Origin: an uncultured Bacteroidota bacterium
GTDB lineage: Bacteria > Bacteroidota > Bacteroidia > B-17B0 > Aurantibacillaceae
Assembly (NCBI GenBank): GCA_937873155.1
Contig: CALMVZ010000010.1
Location: forward strand, 372,001 to 436,000
Direction: 5' to 3'
Length of the DNA stretch: 64,000 nt
Positions 15,576 to 23,391 of this stretch are shown here, one piece after another. The notes beneath the pieces were generated by a model, which worked only from the letters and a program-made list of their open reading frames with translations, did no database searches and was not told where the DNA came from. The position numbers were made by a program, and so were the translations under genes. The stretch's first letter is position 1, and every line of letters starts with the position of its first letter.

Positions 15576-17894
15576 TTAAGCACTTAGTAAAGCAATACAC
15601 TTGTCTATTTCACGCACCAATTCGTTAATTTGCTTCTTCATTGCACCACTTTCGTTAGTTGTGCCGTTAGAAGACTTAGCTAATATAATATTCTTCCGTT
15701 GATTATTCAAATCGCTTACATCAATATTCTGGCTGTCAACGTGTTGTGAGATGCCGCTAACCACTTCATTCATCTTTAACAGCTGTTCAGCCATTTGGCC
15801 TTTCTCATTCAACAGGTTTAATTTTTCATCATTTAGCGCATCAATTTGTTTGAATAAGCGATCGATGTACTCTTCCTGTTCAGAATTCTTAGATGCCGAT
15901 GCTTTTAATGTATCCAGTTCAGTTTCGTAAGATGCTAATTTAGAATTCAGGCTTTCGATCTCGTTATTGAATCCGTCAGCCGCTAATTTAAATTCTTCTA
16001 ATTCAGATGTAACTGCATTGAATTTGCTTTCCCATTCAGCGATCACTTCGCTTGAAGCTTTAGCAATTTCTAACTGACCTGTTAATTCTGTAACTTCTGA
16101 TTTTAAGGAGCTAACTTCAACAGTCAATGCGGCGTTATCAGCAGTTAAAGTAGTTAACTCGAAATTCTTAGTATTGATCGTTTCTTTTAATTCTGCAACA
16201 CGGCCTTCAATTCCGGAAGTCGATTCAGAAAGCTCAACTTTTAATAATTTGATCTCTTCTTCCGCTGCTTCAACTTTATCCTGTGCCAGATCTATCTCGT
16301 TAATTAAATTAGAGTTCTCAGCTAATAATTTTTCAAACTCTATATCTTTAGCAGTGATCTGTTGTTGGGAGATAACTTCTAATTCATTCTTAAAGCTTTC
16401 GAAGGATAGTTCTTTTTCGTTCCATTCTTCAAGGCTCTTGCTCATTTCATTATTAAGGCGTTCAATTTCTGATTTAGTATAACCTAATTCAGCACTTTTT
16501 GAAGAAACAGAAGAATTTAACTCAGCAATAATATTGTTCTTAGATTCCAATTCTGCTTTTAAAGAAGCGATAGTTTCAGCATGTGAGTTTAATTCTGAAC
16601 TTAAACCTTGCACTTGCTCGCTTTGTGATTGCTGTTGTAAGTTCTTATAGCTTTCGAATTCAGAAGTTAATGTATCGTATTTCCCGATCCAGATGTTGAT
16701 CTCATCGTTTTTGATCTCAATTTCACGGGAAAGATCTTCGATCTTAGTGTTTTGCTCATCTATATGTGTGATCATTTCGCGGATCTTCTCTTTGAAATGC
16801 TCGTTCTCTAAAACAAACTTGTTAAGGTCTTCAGTTAATTTACTGTTTTGTTCGTTAGAGTGTATTAATGTATTAGATAAGCGCGTTTCGTAATCGGCTT
16901 TAACAGTTTCTGCATCAGCATTCGCTAAATTTAATAACTGGGTGATCTGGTTTTCGTAATTTGTAACTAACTCTTCCTGTTTAGCAGCCGATTCAGTTTG
17001 CAGGTTGCTGATCTGTTTCTCGTAATTAGCAACTAACTCTTCCTGCTTAGCGGTCGATTCAGTTTGCAGGTCGCTGATCTGTTTTTCGTAGTTAGCAGTT
17101 AATTCTTTGTTCTTAAGAGCAGCTTCGCTTTGAATAGAAGAAACTGTGAACTCGAAAGAAGCCTTGTTCTCATTAATAGTATGCGTTAACGAATCTTCCA
17201 GGCGTTTTAATTTACCTTCATATTCATTAGTTAAAGAATCGATATGATTAGCAGATAAGGCAGCCGCATCATTTAACTTAGTTTCGTATGAATTTGTAAG
17301 TTCTTCAACTTTAGCGGTAAACTCTGCGTTAATTGAATAGATCTCTGATTCATGTTTAGAAGCCAGTTCAATTTCTTTTTCAGCCATTGCCTGGGTCAGC
17401 TCGTTTATTTTTTGTTCGCACTCTTCACGTACACCAATTTCGCGGTAGTGTGCGCTTGAACGGATCTCTTCGATCTGTGCATTCAACTCGTTTTTTACAG
17501 CTTCCAATTCTTCAGCCGAAGCTTTCAAACCGTTCTCTAATCTTGTGTCATAGTGTGCAGCAATGGTATCTAACTGAGCTTTCAGGCTTTCAATTTCGCG
17601 GATATAGCCTTCTATCTCTTCTTGTTTCGATTGTAATTGCTCTTTAATAGTTGAACGTAACTCTTTGAACGAAGCCAATTCGGCTTTGTAATTAACATTA
17701 TCGCGTTCCATCACAACCATCTTCGTGTTTAAAACATCGATAGTTACCTGGAGGCGTTTGCAGTCTTCATCACGTTCAATTAATTGATTGCGATAGTCGC
17801 TCAATGAGCGCTTTAGCTGTGTAAACTCCTTGCGCATGGCAAGATCACCGTCTAACACCGACTGCAATTCTGTTTTTAGGTTTTGTGTGTTCAT
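15576..17894 (-). CDS. Very long coiled-coil protein, expanded version of the zapA-linked coiled-coil gene
   Basis: The 772-residue protein is almost entirely helical coiled coil, rich in Glu, Lys, Leu, Ser and Asn, without signal peptide or membrane helix. An internal 66-bp (22-residue) tandem repeat, with units like YEKQISDLQTESTAKQEELV, lies at about 16965-17100. The last residues, KKQINELVREIDKCIALLS, match the C-terminus of the roughly 100-residue ZapB-like proteins normally encoded next to zapA in Bacteroidota. I infer that this is the same gene enlarged about sevenfold at its N-terminal side, acting in the cytoplasm as a spacer or scaffold at the division site. That role is not demonstrated; an SMC-like structural role is the alternative. 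Confidence 0.75.
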   Translation of the reverse strand: MNTQNLKTELQSVLDGDLAMRKEFTQLKRSLSDYRNQLIERDEDCKRLQVTIDVLNTKMVVMERDNVNYKAELASFKELRSTIKEQLQSKQEEIEGYIREIESLKAQLDTIAAHYDTRLENGLKASAEELEAVKNELNAQIEEIRSSAHYREIGVREECEQKINELTQAMAEKEIELASKHESEIYSINAEFTAKVEELTNSYETKLNDAAALSANHIDSLTNEYEGKLKRLEDSLTHTINENKASFEFTVSSIQSEAALKNKELTANYEKQISDLQTESTAKQEELVANYEKQISNLQTESAAKQEELVTNYENQITQLLNLANADAETVKADYETRLSNTLIHSNEQNSKLTEDLNKFVLENEHFKEKIREMITHIDEQNTKIEDLSREIEIKNDEINIWIGKYDTLTSEFESYKNLQQQSQSEQVQGLSSELNSHAETIASLKAELESKNNIIAELNSSVSSKSAELGYTKSEIERLNNEMSKSLEEWNEKELSFESFKNELEVISQQQITAKDIEFEKLLAENSNLINEIDLAQDKVEAAEEEIKLLKVELSESTSGIEGRVAELKETINTKNFELTTLTADNAALTVEVSSLKSEVTELTGQLEIAKASSEVIAEWESKFNAVTSELEEFKLAADGFNNEIESLNSKLASYETELDTLKASASKNSEQEEYIDRLFKQIDALNDEKLNLLNEKGQMAEQLLKMNEVVSGISQHVDSQNIDVSDLNNQRKNIILAKSSNGTTNESGAMKKQINELVREIDKCIALLSA
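16965..17100 (-). repeat. 66-bp tandem repeat inside the coiled-coil gene
   Basis: The phrase AACTAACTCTTCCTG recurs exactly 66 bases apart at 16965 and 17031, and a degenerate third copy begins at 17097. The intervening bases are nearly identical. The unit encodes 22 residues, so it keeps the frame but not a strict heptad phase. Confidence 0.85.
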
Positions 17895-18064
17895 TGCTGT
17901 TAAATAATTTTTGCGAAATTGTTAATATAACTTTTGCTAAAAGTAGAGAATCAAACGAGGCACAATATTCTGCCTACCGATTATGATTCAACATGTTAAT
18001 GTGTATAAACTATAGGGGTAATTAAGACAGCTTTGTTAATAACGTTGAGTTGAAAAGGTTATTA

Positions 18065-18127
18065 GGTTATCAGTTGTCGGTTATCCGTATGGGATAATAA
18101 ACATCATATAACCGATAACTAATAACC
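18065..18127. repeat. 20-bp inverted repeat upstream of the sugar aminotransferase
   Basis: The left arm GGTTATCAGTTGTCGGTTAT (18065-18084) and the right arm (18108-18127) are complementary at 18 of 20 positions around a 23-nt loop. It is the only clear structure in the 291-bp region 17895-18185 between the coiled-coil gene and the aminotransferase, apart from a weak -7-like TTAATTTG near 18161-18168. Confidence 0.75.
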
Positions 18128-18185
18128 AATAACATAAAACCATTTCACCATAATTTCGTTAATTTGCATGTAAATTAATTGAACT

Positions 18186-19394
18186 ATGATCCCATTTTCA
18201 CCCCCTCGAATCGACGATAAAATTTGTGACGAAGTAGTTAAAGCTTTAAAGTCGGGTTGGATCACTACCGGCCCTCGTACCAAGGAGTTCGAGAAAAGGA
18301 TCACGGCTTATTGCGGTAACAAAAACACGCTTTGTCTCAACTCAGCAACCGCTGGTTTAGAGATCATGCTTTTATGGTTTGGCGTGAAGGAAGGCGATGA
18401 GGTTATTTTACCTGCTTATACTTACACGGCAACTGCAAATGTTATTATCCATGTTGGTGCAACGCCGGTGTTCGTGGATGTGAACGAACATGATTTTACT
18501 ATCAATACTTTGGCCATCGAAAAAGCGATTACTTCGAAAACAAAAGCCATCATGCCGGTTGATTTTGCCGGATGGCCTTGTGATTTTGACGAGATCAATG
18601 CGATAGCGGTAAGAAATAAAGATAAGTTCAAAGCTAATAACGATATCCAAAAACAATTAGGCCGTGTTTTAGTTTTAGCGGATGCCGCTCACTCGTTTGG
18701 TGCTTCTTATAACGGAAAGAAAACAGGAAGCCTTTGTGATGTTTCGGTATTTTCTTTCCACGCTGTAAAAAACTTAGTGACTGCTGAAGGCGGCGCAGTT
18801 TGCCTGAATTTACCTGAACCTTTTGATAACGAAGCGATCTATAAGTATCTCTGTATTAAAACACTTCATGGTCAGAATAAAGATGCTTTAGCCAAAACCC
18901 AAAAAGGAAACTGGCGTTATGATATCATTGAAGCTGGCTACAAATGTAATATGACCGACATCTGTGCGGCCATCGGTTTGGTAGAGCTGGAACGTTACGA
19001 TAATGATACTTTGGTCCGTCGCCGTGAGATCTTTGATAAATACACGGCTGCTTTTATTAAAGATCTAAGATTCACTTTACCTATTTATAGTAAGGCCAAC
19101 AAAACCAGTTGCTACCATTTATATCCTTTACGTATTAAAGGTGTGACCGAAGAACAGCGCGATGCTATTATTAAGGAAATCTTCGATCATGATGTTTCGG
19201 TGAATGTGCATTTCATTCCAGTTCCTTGCATGAGTTTCTATAAGAATAAGGGTTACGATATTAAAGATTATCCGACAGCCTATAAGAATTATAGTACTGA
19301 GATAAGCCTGCCGGTATTTTACGACCTTACTAATGAAATGACCGAAACGGTTATAAAAGCAGTGATCGCATCCGTTAATAAAGTATTGGGTTGA
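18186..19394 (+). CDS. DegT/DnrJ/EryC1/StrS-family sugar aminotransferase
   Basis: The 402-residue PLP enzyme opens with IPFSPPRIDDKICDEVVKALKSGWITTGPRTKEFE, the standard start of the DegT family. NSATAGLEIMLL binds the PLP phosphate, ADAAHSFGA supplies the Asp that contacts the pyridine ring, and Lys195 in SFHAVKNL is the predicted Schiff-base lysine. These enzymes aminate nucleotide-linked keto sugars for lipopolysaccharide or capsule. The stop overlaps the start of the sugar transferase, so both are probably one operon for an amino-sugar-containing glycan. The exact sugar is not predictable. Confidence 0.92.
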   Translation: MIPFSPPRIDDKICDEVVKALKSGWITTGPRTKEFEKRITAYCGNKNTLCLNSATAGLEIMLLWFGVKEGDEVILPAYTYTATANVIIHVGATPVFVDVNEHDFTINTLAIEKAITSKTKAIMPVDFAGWPCDFDEINAIAVRNKDKFKANNDIQKQLGRVLVLADAAHSFGASYNGKKTGSLCDVSVFSFHAVKNLVTAEGGAVCLNLPEPFDNEAIYKYLCIKTLHGQNKDALAKTQKGNWRYDIIEAGYKCNMTDICAAIGLVELERYDNDTLVRRREIFDKYTAAFIKDLRFTLPIYSKANKTSCYHLYPLRIKGVTEEQRDAIIKEIFDHDVSVNVHFIPVPCMSFYKNKGYDIKDYPTAYKNYSTEISLPVFYDLTNEMTETVIKAVIASVNKVLG

Positions 19395-19981
19395 AAAGAC
19401 TCTTCGATATCATAGCATCCTTTATTGGCATTATTCTATTATCGCCGGTTTTACTTCTAATTAGTTTAGCGGTTGTCCTCACTTCCGGTTTCCCCATCTT
19501 CTATTTACAAACCCGGGTAGGGAAGAACAATGTTGACTTCAAATTATTCAAGTTCCGTTCGATGGCTAATAACTCTGATAAAAAAGGCTTGTTAACCGTT
19601 GGAGGCCGTGATCCGAGAATTACTCCGGTTGGGTATTTTCTCCGTAAGTTCAAATTAGATGAATTGCCTCAACTCTTTAATGTATTGTCCGGAAGTATGA
19701 GTTTGGTTGGTCCGAGACCGGAGGTCCGTAAGTATGTAGATATGTATAATGAAGAGCAAAAGAAAGTTCTATCGGTTCAGCCGGGAATAACTGATTATGC
19801 TTCTCTTGATTATATAAATGAGAATGAATTACTGGCAAAGTCTTCAAATCCTGAAGAGACCTATATTAAAGAAGTAATGCCTGCTAAATTAAAGCTCAAT
19901 CTTAAATACATTAATGAAGCGGGATTGGGTACAGATCTGAAACTCATTTTCAGAACGATCGGGAAAATAATCGGGACTTAG
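19391..19981 (+). CDS. Bacterial sugar transferase (initiating, WcaJ/PglC-like)
   Basis: The 196-residue protein begins with KRLFDIIASFIGIILLSPVLLLISLAV, the re-entrant membrane helix of monotopic phosphoglycosyl transferases, and has the conserved FKFRSM, RITPVGYFLRKFKLDELPQL and GPRPEV motifs with the Asp-Glu catalytic dyad in KLDELPQ. It transfers a sugar phosphate to undecaprenyl phosphate and starts glycan assembly at the cytoplasmic face. Start is a TTG overlapping the aminotransferase stop. The small size fits the PglC-like minimal form. Its TAG stop overlaps the convergent toxin gene by four bases. Confidence 0.92.
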   Translation: MKRLFDIIASFIGIILLSPVLLLISLAVVLTSGFPIFYLQTRVGKNNVDFKLFKFRSMANNSDKKGLLTVGGRDPRITPVGYFLRKFKLDELPQLFNVLSGSMSLVGPRPEVRKYVDMYNEEQKKVLSVQPGITDYASLDYINENELLAKSSNPEETYIKEVMPAKLKLNLKYINEAGLGTDLKLIFRTIGKIIGT

Positions 19982-20282
19982 TATTCCAAAGGCTCCCGAC
20001 TTGTATGCCTTACTCTAAGTATAAGAATGTGATCTTTTTCTATTTTGTAGGTGATCCGATAACTATAAATCGTGTATGCTCTGTAATTACCCTGATTATT
20101 GTTTTTTAACGAATCTGCTTCGTAAATAACTGAAGAAAGTGAAAGTGTTTTTGTCGATTCAAGGATTTTATTCCTTACTAAATTAGCGCCCTGAAGCGAA
20201 TCTTTTTTAATAAAAGTATAGATATTCTTTAATTGTAGTTTAGCAATATCAGACCAAACAACCTGATAATTTTTTTTACCAT
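19978..20282 (-). pseudogene. RelE/ParE-type toxin with a -1 frame disruption at an A8 tract
   Basis: From the ATG at 20280-20282 the frame reads MVKK and then meets A8 (minus strand; 20270-20277) and stops soon after. The frame one base away is open to the TAA at 19978 and encodes YQVVWSDIAKLQLKNIY, then YRAYTIYSYRITYKIEKD, HILILRVRHTSREP: a clear RelE/ParE toxin with its C-terminal Arg/His motifs. With nine A residues the gene would be an intact 101-codon ORF, and no ATG, GTG or TTG exists in the open frame. The start overlaps the antitoxin stop, as usual for such pairs. It is a decayed gene, a slippage-controlled gene, or a homopolymer sequencing error. Confidence 0.85.
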
Positions 20283-20506
20283 TTTTGAGCTTCCTTTTCC
20301 AAATCTTCCTGAGATGTAAAACGGCCCTTTTTTATTTGTTTTTCAGACTCCTCAAGCTCTTTATTGTATTGTTTTCGGCTGATCCTTTTGTCTGATGGAT
20401 CAATATGTAGAATACTTTTCACCATACTTAATAGCAATTCCTGTTGTTTTACCGTTAATAACGGTAAATAAGAATCTAACTGTTTTTTTATAGCTTTGGT
20501 AGTCAT
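20276..20506 (-). CDS. Antitoxin-like protein of a RelE/ParE-type module
   Basis: The 76-residue, highly charged protein has an N-terminal helical part (KKQLDSYLPLLTVKQQELLLSMVKSIL) and a Lys/Glu-rich C-terminal tail (KQYNKELEESEKQIKKGRF), the typical plan of small antitoxins that wrap a RelE/ParE toxin. I chose the ATG at 20506; an ATG three codons upstream is possible. Its TAA overlaps the start of the toxin reading frame. A TATCTTTG box lies 17 bases upstream. I do not see a clear DNA-binding fold, so autoregulation is only an expectation. Confidence 0.75.
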   Translation of the reverse strand: MTTKAIKKQLDSYLPLLTVKQQELLLSMVKSILHIDPSDKRISRKQYNKELEESEKQIKKGRFTSQEDLEKEAQKW

Positions 20507-20522
20507 GATATACAATGATATC

Positions 20523-20530
20523 CAAAGATA
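20523..20530 (-). promoter_or_regulatory. -7 box of the toxin-antitoxin operon
   Basis: The minus strand reads TATCTTTG (TAnnTTTG), 17 bases before the antitoxin ATG. Confidence 0.6.
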
Positions 20531-20567
20531 ATCAATTTTAAGAATCGGCGATCAAGAATTAAGGCAA

Positions 20568-21458
20568 CTATAAGCCCTTCTCCAACGATCTCAACTCGTC
20601 AACTTTATCACCGTAACCTAATTTCTCGAACGAGTACACGAGGTTGTGTAAAATGCGTTTTAAAATATCAAGGTTGCTGCAAGGGAGGTAATACTTATTC
20701 TCTGGCTCAACATTCAATTGCTTTAAGAACGAATCGATGTCCTTTTGCTGAAAGATCAAACCTTTACTGAAAGGGTTAACATAGAACAAAATATTATCGG
20801 AAAGTGTCTTGTGATTGGTATCGTAAAGATTAGCGTAATCATTCACATAGGCCAGGACAAAATGTTGAGGTAAATTCACTCCGAAAACAGGAATATTTAA
20901 TTCTTTACATACCAAAGCATAAACTACGCTTAACATTACAGGATTTCCTTTTTTGGTTTCCAGAACAATATTTAAGAAGGAATTCTGAGGCGCATGGTAA
21001 TTGGTGATGTTCCCCCCGAACTGATGAACTTCGAACAAAATGTGATTGATGATCTTGATTTTCTCTAAAGCAGTAAGGTCATCGTGGATCTCTAACCAAA
21101 CATCCTGTTTCAATTGCTGGATCTGTTTTTTGAGTTTTAATTCGTCAAGGTCAGGATATTGGTAACGGGCGATCATGCAAACGCCTTTGAAAAGATCTTC
21201 CTGTTCGTGCTCGGCCCAATGTTTAAGGGCTTTCTGAAGGGCTTCAAAATTTATGTTTCGGATAATGGTCTCAATGCGTTTTTGCATAACGGCATCAAAA
21301 CTATTTTCCCAGGCAGTTTCCAGATGTGGGATCGCCTGCGGGCCTAACATTATAAAGCGTTCTTTAACCTGGTTGTAGATAGTGTCGTCCGGATCATCAA
21401 GAAGGGTAATTAAGGCAATTACCTCTTTTAAGTTCATTTGGTTTTTTCCGGCCTTCAT
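20568..21458 (-). CDS. SirB1-type transglutaminase-like protein
   Basis: The 296-residue protein has an N-terminal helical repeat part (LLDDPDDTIYNQVKERFIMLGPQAIPHLETAW) and the SirB1/transglut_core2 domain (about residues 100-260), with GNPVMLSVVYALVCKELNIPVFGVNLPQHFVLAY matching the conserved core; the His of PQHFVLAY and Asp of NLYDTNH occupy catalytic-like positions, but the usual transglutaminase Cys is replaced (MLSVVY), as is normal in this subfamily. It is probably a non-catalytic, cytoplasmic protein; no precise role is established. A TATTTTTG box eight bases before the ATG at 21458 supports this start over the Met seven codons on. Confidence 0.8.
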   Translation of the reverse strand: MKAGKNQMNLKEVIALITLLDDPDDTIYNQVKERFIMLGPQAIPHLETAWENSFDAVMQKRIETIIRNINFEALQKALKHWAEHEQEDLFKGVCMIARYQYPDLDELKLKKQIQQLKQDVWLEIHDDLTALEKIKIINHILFEVHQFGGNITNYHAPQNSFLNIVLETKKGNPVMLSVVYALVCKELNIPVFGVNLPQHFVLAYVNDYANLYDTNHKTLSDNILFYVNPFSKGLIFQQKDIDSFLKQLNVEPENKYYLPCSNLDILKRILHNLVYSFEKLGYGDKVDELRSLEKGL

Positions 21459-21466
21459 AGTTGTAA

Positions 21467-21493
21467 CAAAAATACCCCAAGCATTCGGGGCAT
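21467..21493 (-). promoter_or_regulatory. Terminator hairpin whose T-run doubles as a -7 box
   Basis: On the minus strand ATGCCCC-GAATGCTT-GGGGTAT is followed by TTTTTG: a terminator for the phosphorylase gene that ends at 21523. The same bases give TATTTTTG (21467-21474), a TAnnTTTG box for the SirB1-like gene. Confidence 0.55.
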
Positions 21494-21522
21494 TTGGAAG
21501 GTGGCTTAGTTTTTTTTAACAA

Positions 21523-22392
21523 TCAGGCTGTTAATCGTTCTAAACTATTTTCTATTAATAACTCTACGCTTTTCTTGTAGTCTTTGGTAAATTCCTTCCG
21601 AACGCGGTTCGCAATAATGACGCAAGCTGTAAGGCAATTGTGGCCTAACATCTTCCCTAAACCGTATAAGGCTGAAGTTTCCATCTCGAAATTGGTAATT
21701 TTTAAACCGTTATGATCGAAACTTGTTAAAAGGTCGTTGAGGTTCTTTGAAGAAGCTTTGAGGCGGATCTCCCTTCCTTGCGGACCATAGAACCCCGGTG
21801 CGGTAGCCGTTATCCCAACGTGATTCCCGATTTTGAATTTTTGGAGGAGGTTTTCTGAACCTTTCACGCAGTAGGGGTACGGTAGGTTAGTTTGCCAGTT
21901 CACATGTTTCATGAAAGCTTCACTGATCGGTGTTTCATTCACATTTTTCCAGCCTTCGTAAAAATTTAACAAACCATCCAACCCAATGCCGTGAGAGCTA
22001 ACAACAATTCCGTTAACGGGAATTTCTTGTTGCAAAGCACCGCTAGTTCCGAAACGGATGACATTCAAACTTTTTAATCGGGGATTTAATTCGCGTGTTT
22101 CAGGATTGATATTGACTGCCGCATCCAATTCATTCATCACGATATCAATGTTATCAGTCCCAATGCCGGTCGACAAAACCGTAATGCGCCTATTATTATA
22201 CCAACCTGTGTGAGTTACGAATTCACGATGTTCTGTTTTAAAATCTATTTTACTGAAGAAGGAACTGATCTGGGCAACGCGTCCCTGGTCACCAACAACA
22301 ATAACTGTATCAGCAACATCTTCTGCTTTTAAGTTGATGTGGTAAACACGTTTGTCTTCAGTTAAAATAAGTTCAGTTTCAGCGAATCTCAT
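21523..22392 (-). CDS. Nucleoside phosphorylase (uridine/purine phosphorylase family)
   Basis: The 289-residue enzyme shows the phosphorylase-I fold: VIVVGDQGRVAQISSFF with the phosphate-binding Gly-Asp, VLSTGIGTDNIDIVMNEL as the second phosphate loop, VIRFGTSGALQQEIPVN for ribose and phosphate binding, and ITNFEMETSALYGLGKMLG with the conserved EMETS ribose-binding motif. It cleaves a nucleoside with phosphate to base and sugar phosphate in salvage; uridine is the best guess from overall similarity. It is two bases from the DgkA gene and probably in one operon with it. Confidence 0.88.
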   Translation of the reverse strand: MRFAETELILTEDKRVYHINLKAEDVADTVIVVGDQGRVAQISSFFSKIDFKTEHREFVTHTGWYNNRRITVLSTGIGTDNIDIVMNELDAAVNINPETRELNPRLKSLNVIRFGTSGALQQEIPVNGIVVSSHGIGLDGLLNFYEGWKNVNETPISEAFMKHVNWQTNLPYPYCVKGSENLLQKFKIGNHVGITATAPGFYGPQGREIRLKASSKNLNDLLTSFDHNGLKITNFEMETSALYGLGKMLGHNCLTACVIIANRVRKEFTKDYKKSVELLIENSLERLTA

Positions 22393-22393
22393 G

Positions 22394-22765
22394 TTATTGA
22401 TTATTGGTGATATTGTACAAAAATGATAAAAAATATTTTCCCAGAGTAATTACTCCGATAATAAATGACAAGATAGAAAATATCAGAACCGCACCTGCGG
22501 CAATATCTTTTATTCGTCCGGCTTTTTCGCCCTGTTGCGGATGCACCAGATCTACAATTCCTTCTATCGCGCAATTCATCATTTCAAGGGAAATAACCGC
22601 CCCAATACAAATTAAAAGAATACACCAATCGGTCGATTTAACTTGTAAAGGAACCGCAACAACAATTGTAAGGACCGCGCAGACAAAAATAATTTTCATA
22701 TTCCGCTGTTTTAAAGCAGAAGCTATTCCTTTGAAGGCGTATGAAAATGACTTTAAGAACGACAT
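22394..22765 (-). CDS. dgkA: Diacylglycerol/undecaprenol kinase
   Basis: The 123-residue integral membrane protein has three helices and the DgkA signature LEMMNCAIEGIVDLVHPQQGEKAGRIKDIAAGAVL, with Glu and Asn residues that bind lipid and magnesium-ATP. Gram-positive-type members phosphorylate undecaprenol; Gram-negative members phosphorylate diacylglycerol; the longer soluble-loop form seen here is closer to the undecaprenol type. Start and end abut the DUF1361 gene (one-base overlap) and phosphorylase gene. Confidence 0.92.
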   Translation of the reverse strand: MSFLKSFSYAFKGIASALKQRNMKIIFVCAVLTIVVAVPLQVKSTDWCILLICIGAVISLEMMNCAIEGIVDLVHPQQGEKAGRIKDIAAGAVLIFSILSFIIGVITLGKYFLSFLYNITNNQ

Positions 22766-23391
22766 TACGTTTTTTCTTTGGAGTTAAAGTTAACCAAAGT
22801 CAGGTAAACTAACCACATAAAAACAGCAAAAATAACTGTAAAAGCGATGGTCTCTTTATGAAAAAGCGAATCAAAACTCTTATGCGCAAGCCTGAACGGA
22901 TGATTCACAATATCCCAGCTGTTAAAGCGGAGATATCGTCCCATATACAAACCAAAAGCGATTACCCAGAAGAATACAGGTAAAATGTATTCCAGGTAAG
23001 AGTTTTGTATTTGTTCCCTGGCTAATCTGATCATGTCAATTAACGATTTGTAAAATAAAGTAAAACCGATCAAAGCGAATGAGCAAACGAGGACCAGGTC
23101 GTACCAAAGTGGAATTTCAGCCCGTTGTTTTAAATGAAAGAGATCGGTTAATATGTACGGGGAGTTCGGTAAGAATAAAACCCACAATAACACAAATGGT
23201 AAATAATAGAACGTGATCTTTTGCTGTTTGATCAGGTAATTGCTGATCCAGAACGGAATGAATGCTAAGAATAAGTTCCAGGCAAGGAAAATGTAGACCG
23301 GGCTATCGGTTTTACAGATCCGATATATCAAAAGGCTCGCTGCAAAAAAACTGAAGCCGTAAATTATCGTTTTAAAATTAATTTCCTTCAT
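22765..23391 (-). CDS. DUF1361 integral membrane protein
   Basis: The 208-residue protein has about six membrane helices and the DUF1361 signatures AWNLFLAFIPFWISNYL, FLPNSPYILTDLFHL and WYDLVLVCSFALIGF. Family function is unknown. It overlaps its upstream and downstream genes by one base each, which implies an operon running from the Coq4-like genes through DUF4173 to the phosphorylase. Confidence 0.88.
   Translation of the reverse strand: MKEINFKTIIYGFSFFAASLLIYRICKTDSPVYIFLAWNLFLAFIPFWISNYLIKQQKITFYYLPFVLLWVLFLPNSPYILTDLFHLKQRAEIPLWYDLVLVCSFALIGFTLFYKSLIDMIRLAREQIQNSYLEYILPVFFWVIAFGLYMGRYLRFNSWDIVNHPFRLAHKSFDSLFHKETIAFTVIFAVFMWLVYLTLVNFNSKEKT

Noticed and set aside
18186-19981. Complete capsule or O-antigen cluster
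   Set aside because: Only two glycan genes are together here; the other glycan genes are scattered at 12.1 and 31.2-39.3 kb, so one cluster cannot be claimed.
22404-22787. Plus-strand frame of 127 residues opposite dgkA
   Set aside because: It is fully antisense to a strongly recognisable gene and has no family features of its own.
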